A stretch of DNA of 64,000 nucleotides from Daucus carota subsp. sativus (taxonomy: Eukaryota; Streptophyta; Magnoliopsida; Apiales; Apiaceae). The DNA lies in contig NC_030384.2 of the NCBI RefSeq assembly GCF_001625215.2, positions 45,604,390 to 45,668,389 on the forward strand, written 5' to 3'. This document shows, piece by piece, positions 23,732-36,700 of the stretch. The notes beneath the pieces are model-generated. The model did not search any database. It worked only from the letters and a program-made list of their open reading frames with translations, and was not told where the DNA came from. Position 1 is the stretch's first letter; every line of letters begins with the position of its first letter. A program made the position numbers and the translations under genes.

Positions 23732-23954
23732 TTAGTGCGCACACACTCTAGAACTGTCTAGTCTACATGAAAGAAAAACTGACACCAAAGCCTCCTGTAA
23801 TGCGGTAGTTGACATAAATAGAGCTACTCCTATTTTTGCTGAAAAATTAAAAGCAAGACTGCAGGTGCAACTCTGCAAGTTATTGCCACTATCCACAAGA
23901 ATTCAATAAACACCAGAATTCAAGGCACTGCAAATAAGCTCACACTCTAGCCAT

Positions 23955-24582
23955 TAGGGGTGTACACGGTTCGGTAAAACCGACCAAACCAACCCGAACC
24001 GATCACTTTTCGACCGAACCAACCCGAATTTTTTTAACCCGATATGTATTTGGTTTAAAAAAATATAAACCCGACTTAATTGGATTGGTTACGGGTTTGA
24101 ATATTTTTAGGCCGAACCAAACCAACCCGAATAAAAAATAAAATATTTTAAATATTATATATATATGCATAGCCCAACATCCCGAATATATTTTAAATAT
24201 ATCATGTTGTCTAAATTAGTGATTAGTGTTACAAATATATGATTATTGTTCACAAAATGGTATATCTTCTGCAATGTTTCCGAAGGTAAAGTTTCTTAAC
24301 CTACCTCAGAAAATTTATTATAAAATATTTAAGTTACATGTTTCAGTTTTACCGAGTGGTCTGATGTGATTATACTGGTATGCACAGGGAAGTAAAAAGT
24401 TGAGCATCAGTTTATAATATTTATTAACTCAACCAAACCAATCCAAACCGAACCAAACCGAAGTACTACAAATTGGTTTGGGTTACAAATATATACGGTC
24501 CGGGTTGGGTTGAAATTTTGAAAACCCGACTTAATTGGGTTGGGTCAATAAATTCCATCAACCCGAACCGTGTACACCCCTA
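23955..24582. mobile_element. hAT MITE (TAGGGGTGTACACGG termini)
   Basis: 628 bp with matching inverted ends TAGGGGTGTACACGGTTCGG and CCGAACCGTGTACACCCCTA. It is flanked by a perfect 8-bp duplication CTAGCCAT (23947-23954 and 24583-24590). Subterminal regions hold many AACCGAACC/GGTTCGG-type motifs on both strands, a usual layout for transposase binding sites in hAT MITEs. The AT-rich core is non-coding. Confidence 0.95.
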
Positions 24583-24590
24583 CTAGCCAT

Positions 24591-27500
24591 CTTTAGCTAG
24601 CAGTGAAGGATTCCTTTATGAGCTATTTGCGAAATATATAACTTTTCCTTGAAGAAGGTAAGAAATTGTATTTATCCAAAAGAGAAGACATTACTAAAAA
24701 TAATAAGGGGGTGGGAGGTGGAAGACGTTGGATTTCAGCAAGACAGTGAAAATGCACAACTACAGTTGTTCCTGTGATCATTAACCAAACTAAAGTGTGA
24801 CCATGATAAGTTACAACTGGTTTGAAAGCAAAGGGTGATCGAAGATAGGACGGCATAATTCAAGAAAATGCATCTGCATTAATATACACATTGATACCAT
24901 GGGCGTCCATGACAATATGACATCCAAGGTGAATGCAAAACCAAAAAACAAAAACGATTTCTTAATTAGTGGCTGCTCATTCAAGAAAACAAGACAAACT
25001 TACCTGGACTCATACCCAAATAACAGTAGTCAGCAATGGATGTACGAAAAATAATAAGCGACTTCAGAAGCTGTAATGATCACCATTCAGACCAGAAGTT
25101 ACTGTATATCAATTTGAGTTTCAACTTCTAAGCAATGCAACTCATAAGTAGTAGTGCAAGGGTTACTTAAAGTTGTCTAGGATTTTTCTGAAATGACCAG
25201 AATTTCCAAGTAAAACAACAAACATATCTTCTTCAAGAAACTAAATTAGATCTCAATTTGATGACCAACCTTGTCAGGCAAGAGGCACCAAACCAAGGCG
25301 TTAACATATTCTCTTGTATTAGAGAATTAACAGAAAATTTATATATTACAGTTACCCAAAAGAAACTGACCATAGGTGGTTTAAATAACTGCACATACTC
25401 CCATAGTCCATAGCCCCAACACAAATCTCATCCACAGAACATATTACTTGGAACTAGTAGCTACCAAAGTTTGTCTTCCCTGTCAGATAGCAAGTATTAT
25501 CCTTACACAAAGAATAAATGAGATGATACTTTTCGTAGTTGCCATTTGCCAAGACTTGAAACCTAAACCTTTAGAGTTGATAGAACACAAATTAGTTATT
25601 AGTATGTTGCTATTGGGGCTCAAACACTTGTCCAAAATGAACCTTTAGATCCCCTTACTTATTAGTTGTTATACATGGATATAATCGAAACAAAACTTAA
25701 TTCAATCACAAGACCAAAAATTGACTCGAATGTAAATACACTGCTAGGACAGTAACTGAAAGTTATACATGCTGAGAAATATGTCCTTATAGTAGGATAT
25801 AAATTGCTTACTCCCAAACAAAATGTAGTTATGTTATTTTACTTGATGTTAACTAGACTAGTAATCATTGACGATCTTTAGGGGACTGATGAACAAACAA
25901 TCTAGGGAGTATAAGTCCAAGATAGTACCTCCATATCAGCACCTTTTACATCATTTCTGCGTTAAGACAGCTCCATTTGCCCAATAAACCGACAAACTGC
26001 TTTACCTCGAAGGGGATTACAAACTCAATTACATATATCCTTCGTGCCATTAAAACATGTAAACCTTGTCAAAATAAGCATCCCCCTGCAATCACAAGTC
26101 TTTTAGGCAAGTCAGCTAAGGGTTTAGCCCAGAAGAAATCTGATTATACCATCTAAGGTATATATAATTTACTACTTGTTTGTTGGTATATAAGTAAGCC
26201 CTAAAGATGTTAACAAATTATCTTGCTGGAAAGTAGAAACCAGAGGTACTAACACATATTCCCTAGTTTATTCAGGTTGATACAAGAAAATGAACTGGGT
26301 ATGTAGTCCAAACATTTAGCATCCCACATATACCTAGTCCATGTTGCCATATAGGGAGTAGCAATTTGAGATATCCAAACACAAAATTGTGCATAACAAT
26401 ATATTATATATTTGTAACATCACAAAAGTGGAGTCATCAATAGATCATGTTTAAACTTCAAATGATGATTTGATGTACACAATATGCCTTCTTAGATAGC
26501 AAATAGTATATAATGTTTAGATTTACTTGAACACAAAAACTGTTTATCAAGGAATACAAAATTGGCAAGGGCTCAAGGCAGGGGCACCTGGAGCACACAT
26601 AATTGAGGGACATGGAAGATAGTGAAGAATTGAAAAGTAATAGAATTATTGAAAAAAACTTGCAGTGATCGCACAAGTAAAATCAATTCATGAGCGGGAC
26701 TTCGCAAAAGAAGTTCAACTACCAGAACTGCATTCAAAATGTGTGATGCTCACAGGATAGAAATTAGAATACAATCACTTCTTGCGTTAAAAGATCTAGA
26801 AATATATATCACATAAATTTAAGATTTTAACTTGAAAAAACAATAATCTTGACATGTATGCAACATACTGAAATCAATCAAATTCAAGTCAATACTGAAA
26901 ACCAAACAGGCTTACTACTTACTAGTTGAGGCTGAATAACAATAATCAAAAAGATTTGACACGTAAATAAGGCCGACTTGTGGTGGGTTGTTGGGTCCGG
27001 TATACATTCAGTTATGGGCTCAGATGTTATAAATGGCCAAATACTCTTTAACTAATCGATGTGGGATGTTACAGAAGGCGCGAAGAGAAGAAAAAAGTAA
27101 TACCTCAAAAACTGCCAAGAAGTCTCTGTAGTCCAGAGGTTTGCCTGCAGCACCTTAGATTGATTACTTTCATGTTTCCTTCTTCCCGCCTTTCAACCCA
27201 ACAACCAACAGCATTTTATTTTAATTTCGATAAATTTCAAGTGTTCTGACTCGTGATGCTTCCTCTCACTGAAGTCTAAATGTGGCAAATCAATAGTCAC
27301 CTGGCCTAACCAAAGGAAGGTCCAATATATGTACCTACCACACATATAGTTGTAAACAAATCCTACATCCATAGTAGTTCTGCAAGAATGAAAAGGTTCA
27401 CAGCAAGAGGGCACAATCTTAAGCAGACTACTGCAGGCCTCGAATTAAGATTGTAAATCAGGAGTTCGAGCAAGGAATCTATACATACCAAGATAACTAG

Positions 27501-27597
27501 ATAAGATATTATGGAGAAAATTGTTACTACTTGAGCAGAGGAAAAGATAAGATGGACTCAAAAAGCAGATAACTTTCCTCTATTCACAAAAAAAAAC
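24591..27597. other. Intergenic or unrecognised transcribed DNA, no confident gene
   Basis: No complete gene could be built. On the minus strand 27193-27414 includes a peptide-like stretch (VTIDLPHLDFSERKHHE) preceded by a possible acceptor, and CAGTTTTTGAG|GTATTAC near 27095-27120 is donor-like. These could be parts of a spliced transcript downstream of CAF1, but no family was recognised and no exon chain holds together. Confidence 0.3.
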
Positions 27598-27600
27598 ATA

Positions 27601-27956
27601 GGCCCTGTTTGGGAGTTAGCTGTTAGCGGTTAGCTGTAGCTGATTGAATGAGCTGTTTTGACTAGCTGATTGAATTAGCTGTTTTGACTAGCTGATTGAA
27701 ATTAGCTGTTTTGGAAAAAAGTGTTTGGTAAATAGCTGATTGAATTAGCTGTTTGTACTTTATCCAGACACATTGCCAATCATCTAATTGAAAAAGCTCC
27801 TCCTATTAGCTTTTTCAAAATTAGCTTTTTGGATCCAAAAAGCTATTTCAATAAGCTAACTACCAAACACATCCATTAGCTTTTTCATTTGGTCAAACAT
27901 CTAATTTGATCCAAAAAGCTAATTTCATCTCAAAAAGCTAACTTCCAAACACCCCC
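27601..27956. mobile_element. MITE with GG..TGTTTGG termini
   Basis: 356 bp. The left end GGCCCTGTTTGGGAGTTAGC and the reverse complement of the right end (GGGGGTGTTTGGAAGTTAGC) are imperfect inverted repeats, flanked by ATA (27598-27600 and 27957-27959). The interior is built from AGCTGATTGAATTAGCTG units on one side and AAAAGCTAATTT units on the other, giving a foldback. It is similar in type to the 2138-2364 element. Confidence 0.8.
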
Positions 27957-27959
27957 ATA

Positions 27960-29215
27960 GACTGACCCTAAGCTATAACAAGGGAACATATCAATGGTCA
28001 AATAATAAAGTAGTAACTAGTAAGAGTGTAAGACTATGATCTGCCAAAGTTTTAAGAATAAAACTCCACTATAATGTTCAGCCTAACAAAATGGCGGAAA
28101 CATCCACTTAAACAACATCCATATATTGCTGTAAACCCCTTGTTAGGTATTATAGTCATGATTTTTAAGAAAGCAAGAGTCTTTTGTATTCCTGTTGATT
28201 TGCACCAGCACTGATGCAGGGGCCTACAAGTACCTTGCTCAAAACACCTTGTGAGAAGCTCAATAGTTCAGAAACCAATGAAAATGCTCTCCAGTTATCA
28301 CTACTCCTATCTACAGCTTTACACATCCTTCCTCATTTAAGTATAAAAAGGAAATGTGTATTTATTTAACACAACACATGTTATGTAAGCCCCCCGATGA
28401 GGTGCAAGAAAAACGCCCTGATAGATCAACTGAAAGTAGGTAACAAGGAGGAAGTCATCATAAGCAATTTATATACTAATTTAGAATATAGCTATAAGTT
28501 ATAACAAGTAACCATGGGTCAAATTCACGATGAAACATTTCTCTGAAAAGATTTTGTGAGCCAGAGGCTACAAAGACCTCTATATAAGCTCTCTCTCCAT
28601 AAAACATCAGCACTTAATTTCTTCTCTAATAGTAAATCACTTGAGTCTGATTCTCTTCAATATTATACTGCTGGGAGCTAACCATTAATTTCACAATAAC
28701 ATTGACCCTTTTGCATTACATAAAATAAAGGAAATTTATTCACTTAGCAAGAGTCATTCATCTCGGTCTGATTGTATCATTCACCATAATCAATATCAAG
28801 GACCACACTGTAAGATGTTATACCTCCTGTGATATGGTAAAGCAAATAAAGAATACTTAACCAAATGTAACAAATTTAAAAAGAGCTCAAATAATCATCA
28901 TGGGATTTCCAGTATTGACCTTATACCAGTAATCTCAAACTCTATAAACCCTGTTTAACAGCAATGAAGCTAGACCAATCCACATTTCACAGTGCATTTC
29001 AGTGTCTAGAAACAACCATCACATCGTAGAACAGGCAACAAAGGAAAATCATATCACATAAGCTCTACACACAGCATAAATATAAACATAAAAGCAAGAA
29101 GACCAACTCATAGCTCATAGGATAAAAGCAATGCTTATATCTGGTATTAATTAGAAAAGAGCCAAAGATTGTACATCTTCACTAATCGAAATGAAAAATT
29201 CTACAAACAGGGAAC
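27960..29215. other. 3' flank of CAF1, no other gene seen
   Basis: Lies downstream of the minus-strand CAF1 gene and probably contains its 3' UTR and terminator close to 29215. No further gene or bounded repeat was recognised. Confidence 0.45.
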
Positions 29216-30061
29216 TCAGAAAACCTCTAACCCAAACAGCACACCAGCATATCTTTCCGCCCCATCTTTGCACAAATCCTTAATCTTCTGAAAAGCATGC
29301 CATGTTAACAAACTATCAGAACCAGCCTGGTGCGATCGCCCTACCATCCGCTTCACATCAAGAGTCCTAGCCACCTGATCCAACCCCCCATACAAGCCTT
29401 GACAGAACTTCATCATATGCTTCACATCATACACATTTTCCCCGAAAAACATTTTGAGCAGCTTAAGAAACTCAGACAATGTACTAGGCAGAGGCTTGTG
29501 TGTCAATATCTTAATCAAGTACCCGAAATCGTAACCACTGTGAAAAGTAATCCAACTTACTGACTGATCCAACACCAGCCCTGACGACATCATGAGCTCA
29601 GCAAACTTAACCGAGTCAATCCCTTTCTCCCGGTTCTTCTCGAAATCGATACCTTGTCGCCTCAACATCTCAATCGAATCCGGCGCGTGCACGTCACTCG
29701 CCAGGTCAAAATCACGAAAATTGAATTCCCAAATGAACCTGTTCTCCGTCCCGAGATCCGGCAGGTTTCCAGTAGCATCCGACAGAGTGAGACCGACTTG
29801 TATCAGCTTCAGCTGGTCCACGTTCTGCTTGAGGATGACGTAGTGCTCGCCGGAGTTCCGGTGCACAAAAAAGTCAGTTCCGGCGTTTGTGGCCCGCACT
29901 ATCACGCCGGGAAACTCCGTGTCCATCGAGATGTACGGATACTGTTCGATGTACGTACGAATCAATTCGAATTCCGACGCGAGATTGTCGGACCAAACCG
30001 AACGTATCAGGATCGGCTTGGATTTCAACGGCGGGGGAACAGCGGTGGACATGGACGGCAT
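29216..30061 (-). CDS. CCR4-associated factor 1 (CAF1) deadenylase
   Basis: Intronless gene for a 281-residue CAF1/CNOT7-type 3'-5' exoribonuclease. It is the catalytic partner of CCR4 in the CCR4-NOT complex and shortens mRNA poly(A) tails in the cytoplasm. DEDD catalytic residues are visible: D47 and E49 in MDTEFPG, D178 in SGYDFGYL, and H244 and D249 in HQAGSDS. Other conserved blocks are [17 protein letters not shown] (86-102), WEFNFRDFD (111-119), and [25 protein letters not shown], then [22 protein letters not shown]. The C-terminal [10 protein letters not shown] and the variable insert at residues 58-80 resemble the Arabidopsis CAF1-5/9/11 stress-responsive subgroup, which is also intronless. 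Two Met codons (1 and 4) could serve as start. All key residues are present, so it should be active. Confidence 0.95.
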   Translation of the reverse strand: MPSMSTAVPPPLKSKPILIRSVWSDNLASEFELIRTYIEQYPYISMDTEFPGVIVRATNAGTDFFVHRNSGEHYVILKQNVDQLKLIQVGLTLSDATGNLPDLGTENRFIWEFNFRDFDLASDVHAPDSIEMLRRQGIDFEKNREKGIDSVKFAELMMSSGLVLDQSVSWITFHSGYDFGYLIKILTHKPLPSTLSEFLKLLKMFFGENVYDVKHMMKFCQGLYGGLDQVARTLDVKRMVGRSHQAGSDSLLTWHAFQKIKDLCKDGAERYAGVLFGLEVF

Positions 30062-30408
30062 TTAGATTTCTCCAGATCGGCGATGTATAGATACAAGAGA
30101 TGTATGTATAGGTTCAATTAGCTTTGGTGAAGAAGAAAGGGCATAGGAGCGTTTCGAGGTTTTATTTTATAGATGTGTTTTGTTTTGTATTTATTTTTTA
30201 TATATTATTCCATCGAATTATTAGAGAGAGAAACATGGTAAGAGAAGCGATGGATAATGGGAAAAAGACGTGGGTAATAAGTCTCTCGTACTTTTCTATT
30301 TCCTTTTCATTATTCTGTTTTTTGTTAGACTTTATTAGTTTATTATTTTATTATTTTAATTAAAGTCAATTAAAATGAATAAATGAAACTGAGAAGAGCT
30401 GACGCGGT

Positions 30409-30595
30409 GTTTTGAAACAAAAAGTTGATAAATTTTTTACAAATACTAAATTATTATTCATTATTCATTTATTTGAATAAATAAAATTGAGATGACCGTC
30501 TAACGTGACGGATACTGTGTTTTGAAACAAAAAATTGGTGAATATTTTACAAATATTGAATTTTTATTTATTTGAAATAAATGAATATATAGAAT
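30409..30595. repeat. Two-copy tandem repeat, about 110-bp period
   Basis: TGTTTTGAAACAAAAA, then GTTGATAAAT/TTGGTGAATA and TTTTACAAATA, then an ATTTATTTGAA-rich tail, begins at 30409 and recurs at 30519. Confidence 0.7.
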
Positions 30596-30688
30596 CAGTA
30601 TCATTGGATTAGAATTATTGATACTTTCTGATAATTAAAATTAGCAATATAAAATCTTTGTTTGTTTAAGATATGATTAGAAGACATT

Positions 30689-30955
30689 TATCGTATATAT
30701 TTTTCTTAAAACGGTTTCTGAAAACCGACATTGAAGAACAAGAGATCCTTCTTTTTCAAATTTTATATATACACCGCCTCTTTTTAGGGAAATGCTCACA
30801 TAGAAAATAAAATCCATCCGCTTATCGTATATTTTTTTCCTAAAACGGTTTGTGAAACCGATATTGAAGAACAAAAAATTCCTTTTTTTCAAATTTTATA
30901 TATACACAGCCCCTTTTTAAGAAAGCACTCAGACCGAAAGTAAAACAATAAGCTA
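30689..30955. repeat. Two-copy tandem repeat, about 134-bp period
   Basis: TATCGTATAT, then AAAACGGTTT, ATTGAAGAACAA, TTTCAAATTTTATATATACA and a GC..CTCA tail begins at 30689 and again at 30823. Differences between units are scattered, so the duplication is not very recent. Confidence 0.8.
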
Positions 30956-33363
30956 GAAAAATAAAATAAAACAATAAGTTAGAAAAATAAAATATGACGT
31001 TGCAAGAGCGTCATTGGATAGTCCAAGACTCCAAGTCATGGATTGATCCTCTATTATCCCCACATACTCATGTTCCGACTCTGGCTCTTGGGTTCAATTT
31101 TTGCTCATCTCTTCTACTATAATGTTGTTATTTTTTTCCCTGATTATGTATGAATATTTAACATAAGATAAGTCTTGCTTTGAATTATAAATTTTATAAA
31201 CTTCGATAATAAAGTATTTTGAATTGTTAACATTTTTTTCTATATTTAAAAACATATAAGTCAAAAACTAAATTAATGTCAGAAACAAGGTCGAAACTGA
31301 CTTAGAGTCATAAGTTAGTTTGAGATAATTTTTTTGAGTGATTTAATTTTTTTAAACTTCTTTTTTGATAAAAGTTATCCATAAGTTGTGAATTATCCAT
31401 AAATCATTTTTATTTTTATTGTAACACTGTTTTAGAGTAATTATCGTTACATTTTTAATAACTGATAAATCATTCATTAGACATTTTAAACTACAACTCA
31501 TCACTCTGTGAAAAAAAAACGACAACTCATCACAATAAGTCACGTTAGGCGGTAAGTCATAATTTTAAACTCAATCAAACAGACTTTTAATGTGATAAGC
31601 TTGGAGTTTAAAATATGTTTAAATAATTTTGACTTAATAGTGACTGATATGTTATTAAAAAATTATAATAAATGCAGAAATGATTTATGCGTAACTTATG
31701 ATATATGAGTAACTATAATAGGGAAAAAAAATTAAATATCATGTCACTAAAAAGTTTTCTCAAACTAACTTCCGACTTTGAGTAAGTTTGTGACTTTTTT
31801 ATGAGTTTAAGTTTGTTTCTGACCACAAACATACCATTTTCAGTCAGAAATAGTTTTAAATGTTAACTTAAAATCTACACAAACATGCTCATTATTTGTC
31901 ACTTAAAATTATTTAATATTTTTCCAAATTTAAATTGAATTATACAAATTTTATGGGTTGTTAAGTTATAATAAAAACATAAAATTTATTTATATATGAT
32001 TTGCATTTGGTTATGTAAATTTAGACTTTGTTTGACATTATTTTTGAAGCAACAGTGTGAGGTTCTTTTTACTAAAAAAATATATGAAAATCGTTTGTTA
32101 AATTTAAAAACAGTTTTTAAACTCAAAAGCTACTCTTAGAAAATGCAGACACTCTTTTTTCTGTTTTTAGAAAAACGGCTTTCAAGCTTTTGCAGAAAGT
32201 TGTAATAGATTTTAGTATCAAATTCATCAAAAATATTATTATTTTTTATTATAACTCAGAATATGCAAAAATAAAAAATATATCAAATAGTAATCTAATT
32301 TTTACAATAACACTTTTTTCATCGACCTTTTTCCTCAAATAATACAATAATTTTTAACAACACTCATAGACAAAATATTAATTTCTATGTGTATATAAAA
32401 TAATGTTGAAATAAGAATGAATATCAACCACTAATTTTATTCATATCGCTCAATTTATTATTCATAAGACTTCAATTCATTTTGTAAGTTTAATTACTAC
32501 ATCTAGACTTTTTTTTGAGTAAAATTACCACATCTAGACTTATTTTCACATTTAAAATTTGATATGCGTACATGACACATAAAATATTAATAATAGTGAA
32601 AATTATTATTATTTATGACCCATGATTATTATATAGACACCGTATTAAAAGTCGTTGTTTAATTTAAAAAATAATATAATATTTTTAGACAAATACTGTG
32701 TTAATTCAAAATATATTTTAGCAGTGTTGTAAAAATGAGAATTAAAATTTATAGGTGAATGTATCAATTAGCAATTGATCAAAAAGAGGATTAATCGGAA
32801 TTAACCTAAAATAATTTAATAGTATTTATAATATTATAATAATATATGTATATGCACACATATATTTATCATTAAAATTTTAATTATTTTGCACAAATTT
32901 TATAGTTTTCAGTTCCATAAATGTTTTTATTATTTAATTCAATTTTTGATCGATTAATTTGATTTTAACCTATTTTTCACTAATAATTACTGGTCTGAGT
33001 CATTTGTTCAAAATTTTTATGATTTTTTATATTAATCATGTTTTGACCCGTTTCTAAATCACAGCAAAGTCGGTTTACTAAGAAATTAATCATTCAATTA
33101 ACCCATCAATCTTCGATTTCTTTAAAATATTATGTGATTTCCTTGTAAAAAAAATATTGATTATCGCCTATAAATTTATTTTAAAATTCTAACATCAATG
33201 TATATGCATAAGACCGTATTCGATTTCTTAAAATATTGTGTGCCATTAATAAACCGGTCTCTATCATAAAAAAAATTTATAGATTATCGTCTACAAATTT
33301 ACTACAAAATTCTACATGAGTGTATATGCATAAGATTGTATGCTTGTCCATTAGGCACGTGCA

Positions 33364-33555
33364 GTGTTGTAAAAAGCGGGAATCGGACTTAGTCGGTGAA
33401 GTTACAGAACAAGAATAATCGGGGATTAATTGAATTGATCGAGAATTAATCGGATTGATCGGTGATTAATCGGAGATTTAATCAATTCGGCGAGTTACGG
33501 AACATGGATTAATCGGTGATTAATCATGATTAATCACCGACTTTCAGAACAGAGC
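33364..33555. mobile_element. Small element with 9-bp duplication GCACGTGCA (possibly Mutator-like)
   Basis: GCACGTGCA stands at 33355-33363 and again at 33556-33564. The ends GTGTTGTAAAAAG and the reverse complement of the right end (CTGTTCTGAAAG) are imperfect inverted repeats. The interior repeats GATTAATCGG many times on both strands. A 9-bp duplication is typical of Mutator-like elements, but the duplicated site is itself palindromic, and a 7- or 8-bp reading (hAT) is also possible. Confidence 0.6.
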
Positions 33556-33793
33556 GCACGTGCATATATGACATTTTTAATATAATATTTTAATTTATTT
33601 TTCATTATGTATGATTTTTCCTAATATGAAATTTTTTTTCTAAACCAATCTTCATAATCATTGTTTGTAATTTCACAATAATGGGCCCATTAACGGGGCT
33701 GATATGATATGATCCACAACTAGCCCAATAGACAAACTTTAACGGCCGGATTACGGAGCAGAGCTACGGTGAGAAAGCCGGAGCTAAAAATCA

Positions 33794-36700
33794 ATGGGAA
33801 ACTCTGAATCTTCTTCTTCCGATCCTCGTTTCGTTTCTGCCACCAGGTTCCATATCCCTCCCTCTCTCTCTCTCTCTCTCCCTCCCCCTCCCCCTCCAAT
33901 ATTAGTAATTTCTACGACTGTTGCAGATCTTTCACCCCAAAGTATCTCGAAGACCTAAAATCTCTCTTCCAGTCTCTACCTGCTCAATCAGAGAGTGATC
34001 GCCAATATATATCTCCCACCGTTTTTAAAGTAAAGCCATTCTTTAAAGTAATCTGATCTGCTGCCTATTTTTACATTTTAAGTACAATTTGACAGGGTGC
34101 AGTTAATTTTTCAGAAATATTATGGACTTCACGGTGCACTAGGAGACAGAATGTTTGATTTAATCACACAAAAACGTCGTGATGAAAAGCTGACCTTTGA
34201 GGACCTTGTGATTGCCAAAGTAGGTTCCCTAATTTCGATCAGTTATTGTGGTTTCTTTATAAATTTAATTTTGGCTACCCTGTTCATTTATTCTGATCTA
34301 ATTCCAAGATTTCACGACTGAATAAATGCTGCCTACACAATATTTTGTGAATTCAGTTGATCGATAAATACGTGTTTGATAATGTTATATCATGATAAGT
34401 GGTTGGGAGTTGTGAAAGACGTGGTTGTGATACATTTTGTATCAAGTCTTTTGGTTCCAGTTTGCACTTCCAATGTTTGGCAATTCATGTACTCAGTTTG
34501 CACTTCTGCAATTCTTTCCACACTAAGCCTACTAGTAAGGTAGTTGGTTAGTTGCCTTATTGTACTTCGTCTGTTAAGTTTTGGAAGCTGATCAGCCTGA
34601 TGAGATTATAATATTATAGCATTATTGCGTGCGTCCAAGGTACTGAAGACAAATCTTCGTTTAATAAAAGGTCCTGTTCTTGAAAATTTCTATAATTTTA
34701 ATGATAATAGAACACAAAACATTTTTTTGAAGTTGGGTATTGTATTTTCATTGTGATAGTCTCTGTTTTTACTGAAACAATTTCTCTTTAGAATACTACT
34801 GGATATTCTTTGACTCTGTAGTCAATATAATTATCGAGAGTGCTGTTTTTATGTTTTAAACTTTCAATATCAATTCAGAAAAACTCCCCCCCCCCCTTCC
34901 CATGATATGATCTATCCGATGTCTAGTCTAAACTTCGTTCTTTGTTTAAAAACTGATCACTCTTTGAGAACTATCAAATTATGCCTAAATGTAGGATAAA
35001 ATCTTTATATGTTTTTGCACCTGCAAAGGACATTTTATCCCTACATTGATGAAGGCTGAAATATGTTTGCCTTACATAGCACAATTTTCATATTGCAGGG
35101 AATTTATGAGAAAGGAACCAGAGATGAAATTGAAGAATTTATTTATCAGATATTAGATGTCAGTGATGATGGGACTGTAGGATGGTAAAACAGCAGCTCC
35201 TACTCTTTTATTCAGCAAATCAGTAAAATCTGCTCTTTACATTTTTAAATGTTCTGTTGTCAGCTTCTCTAGTTATACATGCTTTATCCATTGTATAGTT
35301 GCTCAAACTCCAACAATAGCCTTATGCAGACTGTCTACATTTTTTACTCTTTCTGTTACAAATTGGATGACCCCTTCTTTTGAAATACCCAAGACTATAG
35401 AAAGAACAAACCACAACGGGCATGAGCGAGTTTATATGTAAATTGTACCTTCCACAATGGGCATTAAAATTTCTTAACATAGTTTTGGTAGGGCTTCAGT
35501 CACGTACTTACATGACTCTCCTTTTCAATTTAATTCCTTTTACTAAACTGATTATCCATCAAACATTACTGACCTATTGTTTTGTGATGGTCAACATGCT
35601 TTTATATACAACTTTTTTTTCTTCTACAAATTTTTGCTTAAACTACATTTGGAATTCTTGCTTTATATTTTCCTGTAAGAACCCTATAAACTTTGGCAGG
35701 TCTGATCTTGAAGCCGTTCTTAACGAGTTGTTTGATTATATTTTTTCTAATAAACAATCCGAACCTGGTACTGCATCACACTTAGAAAGCATTGACGTAT
35801 TCATTAATGCTGCAAATTTTTCGAAGGATGATGGAGGATGTGCAATGTCTTTCGAAGATTTCAAAAAATGGTGCACTCTTCTACCATCTGTTAGGAAGTT
35901 TCTTGGGAGCTTGCTGAGGCTTTCTGATTCAGGTCATTATTGTCTCTGAATTATGATATTCATAATCTCTTTTGAAATATATTTATGGTCTTAGTTTTTC
36001 TTTTCAATCTGCTAATCTCTTTGTATTACCGTGCTTTTATGCATTACTTTCTTGATTGCTCAGCAGGTTTTCAAGTTCCTCATCTGTTACTTCCGGAAGA
36101 TCTTGATCCTAAAATGATCTTGTTGAGGAAGGAATATGCTTGGCACATAGGAGGAGCTCTTTCCCATCAGGAACTGGGTGAATGGAGACTCTTGTATCAC
36201 AGTGCAGTGCATGGCTTAAGTTTTAGTACGTTCTTAGGGAAAATATCGTGAGTAGCAATTCTATCCTATATCAAATTCATGTTCACTTTCTGTCCCCAAA
36301 CGGGACAAAATATGCGATGACTGGAGTGTCCAGTTATATAAATGTATTTCAATTTTTTTTTTTTCCGTATGCAATTTGCTTCTCGGGTGATTTATCCCAT
36401 CAGAAGCTAGAGGATCTATTTTAATATTCTAAAAGCTTGCGACATTTTGTTTTTATTAATTCACCGTCTAGTTGTTTCCATCTCACCAATAAATTATAAA
36501 TTTATTTTAGAATTTCTGAGGTTCACTTTTTGACCAACATTTATGTTGCCATTCACGATATCCCTACTCCATCTCTCAAACATCATGAATTTCTGTGTAG
36601 AGCTATATCTCCTACTCTAGTTACATATTGAGCATATAAATGTGGAAATAAACTATATGTTGCTCTATCGAATCTTAACATCATGAAATATACATCGATG

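Larger units (their letters stand above)
30062..33354. other. Intergenic AT-rich DNA with short tandem duplications
   Basis: The first part is the CAF1 5' leader and promoter. Two local duplications lie at 30409-30595 and 30689-30955 (described separately). The segment from about 32717 (CAGTGTTGTAAAAATGAGAA) shares its first bases and GGATTAATCGGAATTAAC with the 33364 element, suggesting an older relative, but its far end was not found. No gene was recognised. Confidence 0.45.

Noticed and set aside
29330-30121. Several plus-strand open frames opposite CAF1
   Set aside because: They are antisense shadows of the conserved CAF1 coding sequence and show no family motif.
30677-30892. Minus-strand 71-codon frame near CAF1
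   Set aside because: It reads through the 134-bp tandem repeat, so the apparent internal protein repeat reflects DNA duplication.
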